Shown: positions 49,708-59,681, counted from the first letter of the stretch. The stretch: 64,000 nt of DNA from Lactiplantibacillus modestisalitolerans (GCF_005405425.1 NZ_BJEA01000013.1:1-64000); one strand, 5' to 3'. Translations and numbers: made by a program. Notes: generated by a model not told the origin, from the letters alone.

Positions 49708-51366
49708 TCATTTTGTTGACCCCGTTAGCTGTTGCTGCAACTTCGCTAAAATATCATGAATTTCGTGCGGTAAGTGGTCGTTGTGACTGTGCTGGTATTG
49801 ATCTACAAAGTGGGCCCGAATATCCATCCGACTTGCAACTAGTTGCCGGTAGTCCTGATCAGCATAATCAACCGGAAAATCGGCTAATTTGAGGTTCTGC
49901 ATGTGGTCCAAGCCACCGAAGGACTCCCACTCAGCAGTCTTATTAACAATCGCTTCTAGGGATCCCAGGGTGGTTTCTTTAGGGACCTTGTGTTTACCGA
50001 AGTAGCCGGTATTAAGCAGGTAACAATCGACGTGGCGTTCTTCGAAGAGGGCTTTAAAGTCGTGATAATCTTCAGAGAGCGGGTAAACCCGGAACGGGTT
50101 CGCGAATGGTTCGATGACGAGGGCGTTGCGATCAACGTTCCCAACTAAGTTTTCGGCGGAACTGCGCTTCGTCGCTAGCGTTACCCCGAAGGTGGCAGCC
50201 AGTACCGGGTCGTCAACTTTGATGACCGGCGGTAAACTATCATCCTTCATAATCCAAAAGATCGCGTTAATCGGGGCGTTTTCCTTATCAACCCGGTTGG
50301 TCGAAGCGTAACGCGATTTAATCGTTCGGCCGTTCCCGTTACGTAAGTCCTCGGTAACCAGCACTTTCCGCCCCTGGTCGTCACGCGTAACGCCGACGTT
50401 TTGGACCGTCATAAAGTACTTCGGTTCGTTGGACGTCATCGGGTAATCGTTCGTCTTATCGAAATAGGATGGCTCCAATGCGACCGAACTGCCGTCGTGG
50501 CGGTTGATGACGAAGGCGTCGTCGTGCAGGACTGTGATATCATATTTGTAGCCGTGCTTGGCGTGCGTGAGCGTTGATTTACCAGAACCGGAAAGGCCGA
50601 ACATTGCAAAGACCTGATCTTGTCGGTCGTCGAAATGGAAGGCTTTTAAGCCACCGTGACAAGCAACGTAGCCGTGCCGGTGGGCGATTGACCAAGCCAA
50701 GGTTAACGTGGATTTCTTCAGTTCGCCAAAGTAGGAGAGCCCTAAAATAGCTGCCACGTTATGTTCGGGATCAAAGAGGGCGAGCCCGTCCGGATAATCC
50801 GGATCGTGGTAGGTTGGGTCAGCGTAGATGTAAATATCGCCTTCAGGGTAGGCGGTGGACTGGTTAAACATCTTTTGGTAGGCTTCGGTAATTGGCTGGA
50901 AGTTCAACATATATGAAAGCAAGTTGTTGGCAAAGCCTTCCGGAACAGCTAAATGAGCACGAACAATGAAGTCTTCATCCAACCCAACGAAGACGTCAGT
51001 TTTAATGAATTTGCGCTGGTGACCAGCGTAGATTGCCTGGCGTAACCGGCCAGCCATGTCGGCCTCATCAACGCCGGGATTACCTAAAATTCGCCGGGCT
51101 TGGGCGGTCCGGCCAACGACTTTGCCGGTATTGGCGACCAGCATTTTGGCGTCGCTAGGCAAGCCGAGGTCGGTGGGCCGATAAATTGGTAGGTCGGTGA
51201 CCACGGTACCGGGGTCCTGGGTGGCCAGTTCGTAGGCGGTCGCGACGTTGGCAACGTGCGTCATGTTGTTAGCATAAAAGGCCGTTTCGACGGTCGATCG
51301 GATCTGTGAGAAGATGGGATTTTGACGGCCGATTTCGGCTAGTTGGTATGAATTCTTTGTGCTCAT
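49708..51366 (-). CDS. pckA: Phosphoenolpyruvate carboxykinase (ATP)
   Basis: A 552-residue enzyme that converts oxaloacetate and ATP to PEP and CO2. P-loop GLSGSGKST (residues 257-265) is followed by the kinase-2-like VLHDDAFVIN; metal and substrate regions AWSIAHRHGYVACHGGLKAF and LNTGYFGK are conserved. Length matches the family. AGGGAGG lies before ATG. A cre-like palindrome at 51422 suggests CcpA control. Confidence 0.96.
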   Translation of the reverse strand: MSTKNSYQLAEIGRQNPIFSQIRSTVETAFYANNMTHVANVATAYELATQDPGTVVTDLPIYRPTDLGLPSDAKMLVANTGKVVGRTAQARRILGNPGVDEADMAGRLRQAIYAGHQRKFIKTDVFVGLDEDFIVRAHLAVPEGFANNLLSYMLNFQPITEAYQKMFNQSTAYPEGDIYIYADPTYHDPDYPDGLALFDPEHNVAAILGLSYFGELKKSTLTLAWSIAHRHGYVACHGGLKAFHFDDRQDQVFAMFGLSGSGKSTLTHAKHGYKYDITVLHDDAFVINRHDGSSVALEPSYFDKTNDYPMTSNEPKYFMTVQNVGVTRDDQGRKVLVTEDLRNGNGRTIKSRYASTNRVDKENAPINAIFWIMKDDSLPPVIKVDDPVLAATFGVTLATKRSSAENLVGNVDRNALVIEPFANPFRVYPLSEDYHDFKALFEERHVDCYLLNTGYFGKHKVPKETTLGSLEAIVNKTAEWESFGGLDHMQNLKLADFPVDYADQDYRQLVASRMDIRAHFVDQYQHSHNDHLPHEIHDILAKLQQQLTGSTK

Positions 51367-51421
51367 ATTGCATGCCTCCCTGAATATTTGTTAAGTTTAT
51401 TTTAGCACAGTTTCATGGTGT

Positions 51422-51435
51422 TGAAAGCGCTTTAT
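51422..51435. promoter_or_regulatory. Candidate cre site before pckA
   Basis: TGAAAGCGCTTTAT matches 12 of 14 cre positions inside the larger palindrome TTGAAAGCGCTTTATCAA, 56 bases before the pckA start and overlapping a weak -35 on the minus strand (with TAAAAT as -10). Confidence 0.5.
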
Positions 51436-51589
51436 CAAAGATGCTATCACCGAGCAATTTGAGCTTTAATTTGATTAAAATGACGCCGGAATAAAATTGT
51501 TTAAACGCAACCAACTAAATTGGGCTAAACTGGTGATACGTGGAGAATTGCGGGAACGTCAGGAAAAAAGGCGGAACCGCTTGCACCTA

Positions 51590-51609
51590 AAACTATATTA
51601 GTATAGTTT
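51590..51609. promoter_or_regulatory. Perfect palindrome, candidate TetR operator
   Basis: AAACTATA-TTAG-TATAGTTT lies 74 bases before the TetR gene at 51683. The perfect 8-4-8 symmetry suggests autorepression. Confidence 0.55.
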
Positions 51610-51682
51610 ATTAAGGGGCGCTTTTTTAACGCAAAAATGGGTCGGATAACGTGCCGGCCAGAAGTAAAGAGGTGGACAACTA

Positions 51683-52351
51683 ATGCCCAGAAAAAGGAAT
51701 ACACAACGTCGTATGGAGATTGTTAACACGGCGTTTCGGCTATTTGCCGAGCAAGGATATAATAACGTTCAAATGAAGGATATTGCGGACGCGTGCGACA
51801 TTAGTAAGTCATTGCTCCAACATTATTTCCCTAAAAAAATTGTTTTATTAAGTACAATGCTAAATGAATTAATGTTAAGTGCTTTTATTTATGGCAACGA
51901 ACAATTAACGGCTTTATCACCCGAGCAACGAACGATGATTCAGATGAGTTTTATGCTGCGAATGTTGGATGAAAACCCGCGAATCGAACACTTTATTCGG
52001 GACGTTTTTGAGAGTCCCGAATTGACGACTGAAATCGTTTTAGTAAGCCTGGATTGGTTAGAAGCAATCGGCGTTCAGGGGGAAGCTGCAAACATCCGGT
52101 ATGCCATGAACTTCGCGGTTTCTGGCGGAATGGCGGTCTTTTTTAAGCGCAAGATTTTGCGGGCGAGTGTGGAGTTAATTGCGGAAAATATTGATCAGGC
52201 TTTTTACTTATTATTAGGTGAAGATCGCCGCAAAATTGATCAAATTTATTTGAGTACGGCGAAATACAATACGGACCACTATTATCAGCAGTTTATTGCC
52301 TACTTACACGAGCACGCAACCATCGATTTACGGGCCGAAATAAAAATTTAA
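51683..52351 (+). CDS. TetR/AcrR family regulator
   Basis: A 222-residue regulator. HTH in IVNTAFRLFAEQGYNNVQMKDIADACDISKSLLQHYFPKK (about 12-51), standard TetR. The C-terminal region is helical with no known ligand signature. AGAGGTGG lies before ATG. The palindrome at 51590 is the most likely operator. No target gene is adjacent except the MarR gene downstream. Confidence 0.88.
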   Translation: MPRKRNTQRRMEIVNTAFRLFAEQGYNNVQMKDIADACDISKSLLQHYFPKKIVLLSTMLNELMLSAFIYGNEQLTALSPEQRTMIQMSFMLRMLDENPRIEHFIRDVFESPELTTEIVLVSLDWLEAIGVQGEAANIRYAMNFAVSGGMAVFFKRKILRASVELIAENIDQAFYLLLGEDRRKIDQIYLSTAKYNTDHYYQQFIAYLHEHATIDLRAEIKI

Positions 52352-52515
52352 TATTATTTTCAACCTAATTTACTTGTATTTCATAAAATATACTAGTACA
52401 CTTTAAAGCGGGGAAATGATAAAAGACGCTTACTAATAAAAAAAGCTATGGGGCGAATTATGAAGGCTGTATTCAGATAGTGATTCGACTTTTAGATTGA
52501 AAGGGAGACTAAACT

Positions 52516-53013
52516 ATGAGTGAAGATATGGAATTTTTTAACCGGTTCAGCCACATGTATTTACATGGGTTTAAAAATCTATCAGATATGTTCGCCGAAC
52601 CAGCGACGGAACACGGGATTACTTTAGATGAATTTTACATCTTGTATGATATTGCGGAAGCTAAGGGTAAGATTCGTTTGATGGATATCGCCGAAAGTCA
52701 CGGTGTGACGCGTTCCGCAATTTCACGGTTGATCGGTCGCTTACTACGTAAGGACTACCTCTACCAAGAAGCTGAGGACCATGACCGGCGGAATAAAGTT
52801 TTGAAATTAACGCCTGAAGGTGCGCGGATCGAACACGCCGTCTTTACAGAGCTCGTATTGCGTAACCGGCAGTGGCGGCAATCCTTTAGTTTGGATAAGC
52901 AGTACCAGACTTTAGACTTGGTTGAAGAATTTATGGATAAATTCGTTAACGAAGATGCCGGTAAGCCAGCTCAAAAAGCCAGTTATGCTGATTTGAAACG
53001 TGCCGAGGCATAA
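52516..53013 (+). CDS. MarR family regulator
   Basis: A 165-residue winged-helix protein: IRLMDIAESHGVTRSAISRLIGRLLRKDYLYQEA is the HTH with recognition helix, and EDHDRRNKVLKLTPEG is the wing. It follows the TetR gene by 164 bases with AAGGGAG before ATG. Such regulators respond to phenolic or oxidative cues, but nothing here identifies the ligand. Confidence 0.88.
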   Translation: MSEDMEFFNRFSHMYLHGFKNLSDMFAEPATEHGITLDEFYILYDIAEAKGKIRLMDIAESHGVTRSAISRLIGRLLRKDYLYQEAEDHDRRNKVLKLTPEGARIEHAVFTELVLRNRQWRQSFSLDKQYQTLDLVEEFMDKFVNEDAGKPAQKASYADLKRAEA

Positions 53014-53208
53014 TCACGATGACGCGGGATTCCTTCAATCGAACCCCACGTTTTTATTTGGCCTAAAATGATACCGATTACATAAATGAAGCTTATTTAG
53101 GTCGAATTAATGCGTAGTAGGGGAAATTTATGGTTAATAATGGATGCTTGTTCGATTAATTAATTAATTAAAAGTACTAACTAGGCTACCAATTGGTGCA
53201 GAAACACA

Positions 53209-53246
53209 AAACGCGGAACCCCAAATGCCTTGGCGGTTCCGCGTTA
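53209..53246. terminator. Terminator between MarR and DUF1002 genes
   Basis: AACGCGGAACC pairs with GGTTCCGCGTT around an inner loop, with a following T run. Confidence 0.75.
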
Positions 53247-53266
53247 TTTTTTTACCCTGAAAGTTA

Positions 53267-54244
53267 TTAGCTAATCAAATTAACCAGTGCTTGGAAAACA
53301 GAACTGAAGAAATTGACGATGGCGTCCCAAATCTTTTGTAAAAAGTTACGGTTTTCAGCCGTGTTGAGTTTGCTAAAGACGCCCTTGGCATTCGATTGAA
53401 TGTTTTTCATCAGTGAACTGGCTTGATTCTTAAAGTTTGACGAATTTAAGGCCCCCGAATCCCGAATCTCAACGAGCAAGTTGATGATCTGCTGCTTCTG
53501 ATTATTCGTGATCACGTTGGTTAAATTGTTATTCGTAATTTGCTGGTTGACGATGGTGGTGATTTCGTTTTTGGTTACGTCGGAACCCTTCTGGGCCATT
53601 TCCTTTTTGGCCCCGGCCACCGCATTGTTCAATTGCGAGTCGGTATAACCATCCTTATCTTTGTTTTCCTTAGTAATGTCACTCAGTGTGCTGAGCTCGT
53701 TTTGCGCGGCGTTCACTTGCTTGGTATTTAACGTTTCGCCGTTTTGGGCGTAAGCTGCGTAAACCCCAGCGAGGGCTCCCGAACCATCAATCGGGGTGGC
53801 TGACGTCACGTAAATGTTGGCATCGCTGATTCCGGCGGTTAGGGCCGCGTTTTTATACTGGTTGGCGGTAATCGTGGTGATATTATTGCTACCGTTATAA
53901 TCTAAAATTTTGACGTTGATTCCCGAACCAGAGCTGGTCTTTTGAATCATGGCACTCGACCAAACGCCTGAATTACTCGTAAAGCTTTCACCGGATGGGT
54001 TTAAGTACTTAACGAGAGTCGCCCCGTTGACGGTCAAGGTTTGATAATCCGCCCCGTTGAGGCTGGCAGTTAGCGTATTGATAGTTCCATTCTTTTGTGA
54101 GCTGGTCAGACTACTACCCAACGTTACGATTGGGGTGTCCGAACTCGTTTCGGCGTTGGCGGTTACTTGCCAACTAATTAGACCGAAGCACAGGGTGGTC
54201 AAAAGAGCCACCCAATTGAATTTAAAGCCGATTTGTTTCAGCAT
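53267..54244 (-). CDS. Secreted DUF1002 family protein
   Basis: A 325-residue protein with signal peptide 1-31 (FKFNWVALLTTLCFGLISW, cleavage after ANA). The mature part begins VTLGSSLTSSQKNGTINTL and has TVNGATLVKYLNPSG and SSGSGINVKILDYNGSNN, the pattern of DUF1002, found in many Firmicutes. The C-terminus forms a hydrophobic tail (WDAIVNFFSSVFQALVNLI), possibly membrane-active. Role unknown. Monocistronic. Ribosome binding site GGAGGA. Confidence 0.82.
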   Translation of the reverse strand: MLKQIGFKFNWVALLTTLCFGLISWQVTANAETSSDTPIVTLGSSLTSSQKNGTINTLTASLNGADYQTLTVNGATLVKYLNPSGESFTSNSGVWSSAMIQKTSSGSGINVKILDYNGSNNITTITANQYKNAALTAGISDANIYVTSATPIDGSGALAGVYAAYAQNGETLNTKQVNAAQNELSTLSDITKENKDKDGYTDSQLNNAVAGAKKEMAQKGSDVTKNEITTIVNQQITNNNLTNVITNNQKQQIINLLVEIRDSGALNSSNFKNQASSLMKNIQSNAKGVFSKLNTAENRNFLQKIWDAIVNFFSSVFQALVNLIS

Positions 54245-54416
54245 AATGATTCCTCCGCATCTTAATTAAGTGCACCTGTATTATACCAGAGCGGGGGAAC
54301 GTAAGTTGGGGTCGGCGACTAAATTTGAAAGACTTATAAGGATTTTTAGATTTCTTTATTATTTGCCGCCGAGTATCGATTTCGCTATACTCAAATTAAA
54401 TAGGGGAGGGATTACC

Positions 54417-54740
54417 ATGGCTAATAATCGATTAATTAATAGTTTGAGTTACCTCAGTATTTTATTTTTACCGGTACTATTTCCGTTAATTGTCTGGCTG
54501 ATGACGGGCAATAATCCGGATGCCCACCGAACGGCTGGCCGCGCTTTTTGGCTACATTTATTACCGACAATTTTAATGATTATTTTTTTAATTATCTTTG
54601 GTATCAGTGGTTTTTACCTGAACGACGTGGTTAAAAGTGGTTGGATCGCAATCATCGTGTTGCCGGTGCTGGCATTGATCGCAATTGCGAGTTACCTATG
54701 GTCGCTTATTCGCGGCATTCAGTACTTGCTTGCAAGTTAG
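54417..54740 (+). CDS. DUF4870-like small membrane protein
   Basis: A 107-residue protein with three hydrophobic segments and the motif NPDAHRTAGRAFW after the first one, as in DUF4870-type proteins. ATG at 54417 with GGGGAGGG upstream. It leads a short operon with TetR and macrodomain genes (spacings 12 and 2 bases), so it may be controlled by that TetR. Confidence 0.75.
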   Translation: MANNRLINSLSYLSILFLPVLFPLIVWLMTGNNPDAHRTAGRAFWLHLLPTILMIIFLIIFGISGFYLNDVVKSGWIAIIVLPVLALIAIASYLWSLIRGIQYLLAS

Positions 54741-54752
54741 GAGGAATGGCTA

Positions 54753-55334
54753 ATGGCAACGACTTTAACACCGATTGAAGCCCGGCGTGCTATGCTGATG
54801 CAGTTTTGGCGTGCCGGCTATTATCAGACGACGGTGGCGGATTTGGCGGCGGCCGCCCAGTTATCGCGTTCCCAATTTTACCGGCAGTATCATAGTAAGA
54901 CCGTCGCGGCCCGGCAGTGTTTACAACTGTATCAGGACGTGCTTAACCAAGAATTGACCCGCTTAGTTGCGCGGGAAAAAGCCCGGCAAACGCCCCCGGC
55001 CGCCATCATCAGCGCTTGTTGCTTGTGGCCGTTTCAAAGTGACCAGTGGCCACGCGGCTGTTGGATGGTGGACTTATTAGCGACGCTCGCACCTGACCAG
55101 GCGCCGGTTCTAACCGCGCAATTGCAGGCGTTGTATGCGGATTTGCAGAGCCGGTTTGTGGGGTGGTTGGCACCCCAAGCGGCCCAGCTTGACGCGCCGT
55201 TAGCTGAAGTGGCCGCGAGTTTGATGCAAGTGCGGACTGGTTTACAATTACTGGCAAAACAAGATCCTAGTGCAGCGCAGTTGAAACAACAAGCAACGAC
55301 AAGTGTGAATTTGATTTTAAAGGGGATTGCATAA
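54753..55334 (+). CDS. TetR/AcrR family regulator
   Basis: A 193-residue regulator with an N-terminal HTH ([40 protein letters not shown], about 8-47). The middle contains [17 protein letters not shown], similar in place to cysteine-bearing inducer regions of TetR relatives that sense electrophiles. Ribosome binding site AGGAGG. The macrodomain gene begins 2 bases after its stop. Confidence 0.82.
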   Translation: MATTLTPIEARRAMLMQFWRAGYYQTTVADLAAAAQLSRSQFYRQYHSKTVAARQCLQLYQDVLNQELTRLVAREKARQTPPAAIISACCLWPFQSDQWPRGCWMVDLLATLAPDQAPVLTAQLQALYADLQSRFVGWLAPQAAQLDAPLAEVAASLMQVRTGLQLLAKQDPSAAQLKQQATTSVNLILKGIA

Positions 55335-55336
55335 GG

Positions 55337-55861
55337 ATGGCAACGATTAAAGTTGAACGGGGCGACATTACAACGGTTGCGGTTGATGCGATCGTGAACG
55401 CGGCCAATACGAGTTTATTAGGTGGGGGCGGTGTTGACGGTGCGATTCACCAAGCGGCTGGGCCGCAATTGTTAGCGGCATGTCGCCAGTTAAACGGTTG
55501 TCCAACGGGTGAAGCTAAGCTGACGGATGGTTATGAGTTGCCCGCGAAGTACGTGGTGCACACGCCCGGCCCAATTTGGCGGGGTGGTCAACACGATGAG
55601 CGGCGACTGCTAGCCAATAGTTATCGAAATAGTTTGAACGTGGCGGCGCAGGCGGGGTGCCAAACGGTTGCGTTTCCGTCCATTAGTACCGGGATTTACC
55701 ACTTTCCGTTAGCGATTGCGGCGCCACTGGCATTACGAACGCTAGCGACGACTGCGGCCACCACCGCGAAGTCCGTTAACGAAATTCGAATAATTTGTTT
55801 TGACGCTCAGACCGAGCAAGCGTACCAAACGGCATTGAAAGCGTTATTAAAGGAATCTTAA
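55337..55861 (+). CDS. Macrodomain protein, O-acetyl-ADP-ribose deacetylase-like
   Basis: A 174-residue macrodomain: [26 protein letters not shown] (about 17-42) is the ADP-ribose-binding signature including the catalytic Asn and Asp, with [23 protein letters not shown] and [13 protein letters not shown] following. It hydrolyses ADP-ribose esters or similar. Its start overlaps sequence just after the TetR stop; the ribosome binding site is poor, so coupling is likely. Confidence 0.92.
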   Translation: MATIKVERGDITTVAVDAIVNAANTSLLGGGGVDGAIHQAAGPQLLAACRQLNGCPTGEAKLTDGYELPAKYVVHTPGPIWRGGQHDERRLLANSYRNSLNVAAQAGCQTVAFPSISTGIYHFPLAIAAPLALRTLATTAATTAKSVNEIRIICFDAQTEQAYQTALKALLKES

Positions 55862-56012
55862 CTAAAAAAGTGCCCGTGAACGCTATTATCAGCCCACAGT
55901 GATTGTTATAATGTGACTATGTTGCGGTCATCGGGGGATGATCGGCATTGATTTCGGTCGGGTTATTGCAAGTGCGTGGTAGCCGACTTTGGACAAAGAA
56001 AGGAATACGCTT

Positions 56013-56840
56013 GTGTTAGATATTATTAAAGCGGTGATCCTGGGGATCGTTGAAGGGATTACCGAGTTCTTACCGATCAGTTCGACGGGTCACTTGGTGT
56101 TGGTGGACGAATTCATTAAGATGCAACAGTCCACGCAGTTTACGGACATGTTTAACGTCGTGATTCAGCTGGGGGCCATCATGGCGGTGGTTGTCCTTTA
56201 CTTCCACAAATTAAACCCGTGGTCACCACGAAAGAATCATCAGGAACAGCGGGACACCTGGGTATTATGGAGCAAGGTGTTACTGGCGGTGATTCCATCG
56301 GTCATCATTGGGCTGCCACTCAATGATTGGATGGACGAACACTTAATGAACTGGGCCGTCGTTTCGGCTACGTTGATTATTTACGGGGTTCTGTTTATTG
56401 TGATTGAAAATCACAATAAACGTCTCACACCGCGGCACAGTAACTTACAAACGTTACCGTACATGACGGCGTTATTCATTGGGTGCTTCCAATTACTTTC
56501 CCTGATTCCAGGAACGTCGCGTTCAGGCGCAACCATTTTAGGGGCGATCTTAATTGGAACTTCCCGGTACGTTGCAACGGAGTTCTCATTCTTCATGGCG
56601 ATTCCAACGATGTTTGGGGCGTCACTCCTGAAGCTGTATAAGTTCTTTGATCACGGTGGTACCTTAGTCGGGATTCAGGGGATGGTCTTGGCGGTCGGCG
56701 TGATTGTTTCCTTCGTTGTCGCGTACTTATCGATCCGGTTCTTATTAGACTACATCAAGAAAAACGACTTTAAAGCTTTTGGTTGGTATCGAATTATCTT
56801 AGGGATTCTCGTTATCGGTTACTTCGCTTTAGTCCACTAA
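56013..56840 (+). CDS. uppP: Undecaprenyl-diphosphatase
   Basis: A 275-residue BacA/UppP-type membrane phosphatase that recycles undecaprenyl pyrophosphate and gives bacitracin tolerance. The motif [17 protein letters not shown] (about 14-30) and [10 protein letters not shown] (about 165-174) hold the catalytic Glu, His and Arg. GTG at 56013 is chosen since GAAAGGA lies 8 bases before it and [15 protein letters not shown] is the usual N-terminus. About 8 membrane helices. Confidence 0.95.
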   Translation: MLDIIKAVILGIVEGITEFLPISSTGHLVLVDEFIKMQQSTQFTDMFNVVIQLGAIMAVVVLYFHKLNPWSPRKNHQEQRDTWVLWSKVLLAVIPSVIIGLPLNDWMDEHLMNWAVVSATLIIYGVLFIVIENHNKRLTPRHSNLQTLPYMTALFIGCFQLLSLIPGTSRSGATILGAILIGTSRYVATEFSFFMAIPTMFGASLLKLYKFFDHGGTLVGIQGMVLAVGVIVSFVVAYLSIRFLLDYIKKNDFKAFGWYRIILGILVIGYFALVH

Positions 56841-56851
56841 ATAATAATAAA

Positions 56852-56888
56852 ACAGGGTGCGCCGCTTAGTCGACGCACCCTGTTTTTT
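56852..56888. terminator. Terminator after uppP
   Basis: AAACAGGGTGCG pairs with CGCACCCTGTTT around a 12-base loop and is followed by Ts. Confidence 0.85.
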
Positions 56889-56892
56889 TAGG

Positions 56893-56935
56893 CCCTATAC
56901 TGATTAGATTGATAATTGCCGCCAGCAGCGGCCTG
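56893..56935. mobile_element. Left-end fragment of MITE-like element
   Basis: CTATACTGATTAG, TTGATA and TTGCCGCCAGCAGCGG match the left terminal repeat and adjoining sequence of the copies at 12237 and 59305. The rest is absent. Confidence 0.45.
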
Positions 56936-56960
56936 ACACTAGTAACCAGCCTTCCATCCA

Positions 56961-57440
56961 CTAGTGGCCTTGCGCGCGCCGCCCAGTGCCGAAAATTAAC
57001 TGATTAATGAGCTCAGCAATTAAAAAGCCGATGGCGATTACGCCGGCAATGATCACGACCTGGCCCAGATAATGGTTGGCGAGCTGCGGCTGGCCCGTCA
57101 CCAGGTTGCGGACGACCCGGTAGGATTGACCACCGGGCACGAGTGGGACGAGGCTCGGAATGTTAAAGATAATCATGGGCATGCGTTTATAGTGGGCGGC
57201 TAGGCCGCTGGTGACCCCAATCACGATGGCCGCAACGAGGTTACCAATGGCCAGTTTACCGTTTACTGAGACGGGGAGCGTTTGGTAGAGAATTTCATAC
57301 GTTAGCCAGCCCGCCGCACCGACCCAACCGCTAAGATTGACGGCCCGTCGCGGAATGTTGAGGATTACGGCAAACCCGGCGGTTGCCAGGTACGCGAGAA
57401 TCAGTTGAAGTAGGCCGGTTGTTAAAAGCCAAGTCAGCAT
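56961..57440 (-). CDS. Threonine/serine exporter family, ThrE C-terminal-half type (DUF3815)
   Basis: A 159-residue protein with five hydrophobic segments. IFNIPSLVPLVPGGQSYRVVRNL (about 110-132) is the family hallmark seen in the second half of ThrE and in YjjB. It is 11 bases downstream of the partner at 57452, and together they rebuild a ThrE exporter. Ribosome binding site AGGAGG. Confidence 0.85.
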   Translation of the reverse strand: MLTWLLTTGLLQLILAYLATAGFAVILNIPRRAVNLSGWVGAAGWLTYEILYQTLPVSVNGKLAIGNLVAAIVIGVTSGLAAHYKRMPMIIFNIPSLVPLVPGGQSYRVVRNLVTGQPQLANHYLGQVVIIAGVIAIGFLIAELINQLIFGTGRRAQGH

Positions 57441-57451
57441 ACGGGTTCCTC

Positions 57452-58204
57452 CTAGTAGAAAAATGATGTCAGGGCGATGCCGACCCCGATGGCGCAGGCG
57501 GATAAAATGGCCTCAATGGCGCGAGCAGGGCCACTTAATAGGTTGCCGGTCATCGTATCACGGACCGCGTTGGTAATGGCGACACCGGGCACGAGCGGCA
57601 TAACGGCACCGATAATGATGGCGTCGGGATGGTAATTGCCAGCCGTGAGGTAATTACCGATGAGGGTGATCAGGCCGATAATTAGGGCGCCAATAAACTC
57701 GTTAACGAACCGGATGGTGCCGAGCTCGCTAGTCCAGTAGTAGGCGGCAAAACCGGCCCCACCCGCTAAGCCGCAGGTAATCAAGTCGCTGGGGGTGAGA
57801 TGGCCCGTAAACGCAACCATCAGGGTGACGCTGACCACAACGGCGGCAACGCAGAGCCAACTGGCAGGAAAGGTCGGGACGGCCTGGTTGACCTGCTGGA
57901 GTGCTTGGTAGAAGCCGTCTAAGTCGATTTCAGTGGCCGCAAACCGCCGGGACAGACTGTTTACTTGGTCGACCTTTTCAAGGTCGATACCGCGGCGGTG
58001 GATGGCCCGAACCTGACTCGTTTCGTTTTCGGGTAACGAAACCGTAATCCCGGTTAGGAGGACGAACACCTGCATGTCCGGGTAGCCGGCATTGGTTGCG
58101 ATGCGGTGCATGGTATCTTCGACGCGTTGAATTTCGGCGCCGTTTTCGAGTAAAATCGCCCCGGCAAGGAGGGTGGTTTGAAGCGTTTCGGTTAACGGAT
58201 TGAT
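57452..58204 (-). CDS. Threonine/serine exporter family, ThrE N-terminal-half type (DUF1212), apparent ATC start
   Basis: A 250-residue protein when read from ATC at 58204. Residues 2-31 (NPLTETLQTTLLAGAILLEN, then GAEIQRVEDT) precede the family motif MHRIATNAGYPDMQVFVLLTGI. Helices follow, with PLVPGVAITNAVRDTM near the end. The first ATG in frame (58111) would remove the conserved N-terminal helix and has no ribosome binding site, while AAAGGGGG lies 9 bases before the ATC. Either ATC is used or an ATG has mutated. The C-half partner is downstream. Confidence 0.8.
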   Translation of the reverse strand: MNPLTETLQTTLLAGAILLENGAEIQRVEDTMHRIATNAGYPDMQVFVLLTGITVSLPENETSQVRAIHRRGIDLEKVDQVNSLSRRFAATEIDLDGFYQALQQVNQAVPTFPASWLCVAAVVVSVTLMVAFTGHLTPSDLITCGLAGGAGFAAYYWTSELGTIRFVNEFIGALIIGLITLIGNYLTAGNYHPDAIIIGAVMPLVPGVAITNAVRDTMTGNLLSGPARAIEAILSACAIGVGIALTSFFY

Positions 58205-58420
58205 GGTGAGCGGCCCCCTTTCAATAAGAATGATTATATTTTCGCACGAATTATGGCTAGCGTCACTAATTTTAAAGCAGAATGTTTGACGCGCCCCCCG
58301 GGAGGCAGGGTAAACTTAGGGTAATTGTTGGACCGCCTTTAGTGGGCGGCGCCACGTTAAGGACGAGCTTCAACCAGCATTACTAAAGTAGTGCCGGAAT
58401 TAACTATTGGAGGGCTTTAA

Positions 58421-59281
58421 ATGACAGCATTGACCAAATTAACCGATACGTACGCGTTAAATAACGGTACGAAGATTCCAATTGTGGGCTTTGGTACTTG
58501 GCAAACACCCGACGGCCAGGTCGCTTATGATTCAGTGTTAGCCGCGTTGAAAGCGGGTTATCGTCATATTGATACGGCGGCTGCTTATGGTAACGAAGAA
58601 AGCGTGGGTAAGGCGATTGCGGATAGCGGGGTCGCGCGTGAAGACCTGTTCGTCACGACTAAGTTATGGAATGCGGACCACGGTTACGAAGCAACTAAAA
58701 AGGCCTTGGCGACATCCTTGACCAAGTTAGGGTTGGACTACGTCGATTTATACCTGATTCACTGGCCGAACCCGGCACCGATGCGTGATCACTGGGAACA
58801 GTTGAACGCGGAGAGCTGGCGGGCTATGGAAGAAGCCTACGCGGATCGGAAAGCCCGGGCCATTGGGGTTTCAAATTTCCGGGCCAAGCACTTAGACGCG
58901 CTCTTAAAAACGGCAAAGGTGGTGCCGGCGGTCAACCAGATTTTCTTAAATCCGAGTGACACGCAGGATGAAGTGGTGGCGTACAACCGCGCCCACGATA
59001 TTCTATCCGAAGCGTACAGTCCACTTGGAACTGGTAAAATTTTTGGCATTCCAGAGTTGAAGCAGTTAGCGGACCGGTATCATAAGACGGTGGCGCAGGT
59101 TGTATTGCGCTGGTCCCTCCAGCACGGATTCTTACCGTTACCAAAGTCGGTTCACGCTGACCGAATTGAACAAAATACGGATTTATTTGATTTTGAACTA
59201 AGCACGGCCGACATGCAGACGATCGATGGTCTTCACGGTGTTGCGGGCTTGGCGAAGGATCCGGATCAAACGGACTTCTAA
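58421..59281 (+). CDS. Aldo/keto reductase
   Basis: A 286-residue NADPH-dependent AKR. Catalytic tetrad: Asp and Tyr in HIDTAAAYGNEESVG (about 48-62), Lys in FVTTKLWN, His in YLIHWPNP. The NADPH site is near PLPKSVHADRIEQN. Such enzymes reduce aldehydes or keto acids such as 2,5-diketo-D-gluconate; the substrate here is open. Ribosome binding site GGAGGG. The MITE-like element follows its 3' end. Confidence 0.92.
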   Translation: MTALTKLTDTYALNNGTKIPIVGFGTWQTPDGQVAYDSVLAALKAGYRHIDTAAAYGNEESVGKAIADSGVAREDLFVTTKLWNADHGYEATKKALATSLTKLGLDYVDLYLIHWPNPAPMRDHWEQLNAESWRAMEEAYADRKARAIGVSNFRAKHLDALLKTAKVVPAVNQIFLNPSDTQDEVVAYNRAHDILSEAYSPLGTGKIFGIPELKQLADRYHKTVAQVVLRWSLQHGFLPLPKSVHADRIEQNTDLFDFELSTADMQTIDGLHGVAGLAKDPDQTDF

Positions 59282-59304
59282 TGAAGAATTAGCCTGAATA
59301 AACA

Positions 59305-59681
59305 GGTTCTGTACTAATTGGTGTTGATATGCCGCCAGCAGCGGGTGTAACCGGTTGGCTGGAACACTGCGGGCATCGATTTGAGCTCACTCAGAAAACC
59401 ACTGAGTAATCTCAAATACGAGCCTTATTCTAAGCCGGAAGCAACCCACTTCCGGCCAAGAATAATTTCGCAGTTGAGCCATGGTTACACCCGCTACTGG
59501 CTAGTCTTGCCTTAATATGAGACTTCGCGGCTGACTTTAGTGTCTCAATTGGTAAAGCTGATTTTGCGGGATGTTTATTAATTAAACTCAACCTTGCCCA
59601 CTCACTCTGGCAAGCATAATGAATTTTTGGAAAGCTTAACTGGCATCTTTTTTGCGGATCAATACCATATATCATAGATCC
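59305..59681. mobile_element. MITE-like element, copy 2
   Basis: A 377-base copy of the element at 12237-12579. It has the same terminal repeats (left AATTGGTGTTGATAT, right ATCAATACCATATATC), the inner GCCAGCAGCGGGTGTAACC with its near-perfect inverse (one change), and the CCGGAAG hairpin. It carries an extra segment of about 30 bases after GATTTGAG. It sits between convergent genes. Confidence 0.65.
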
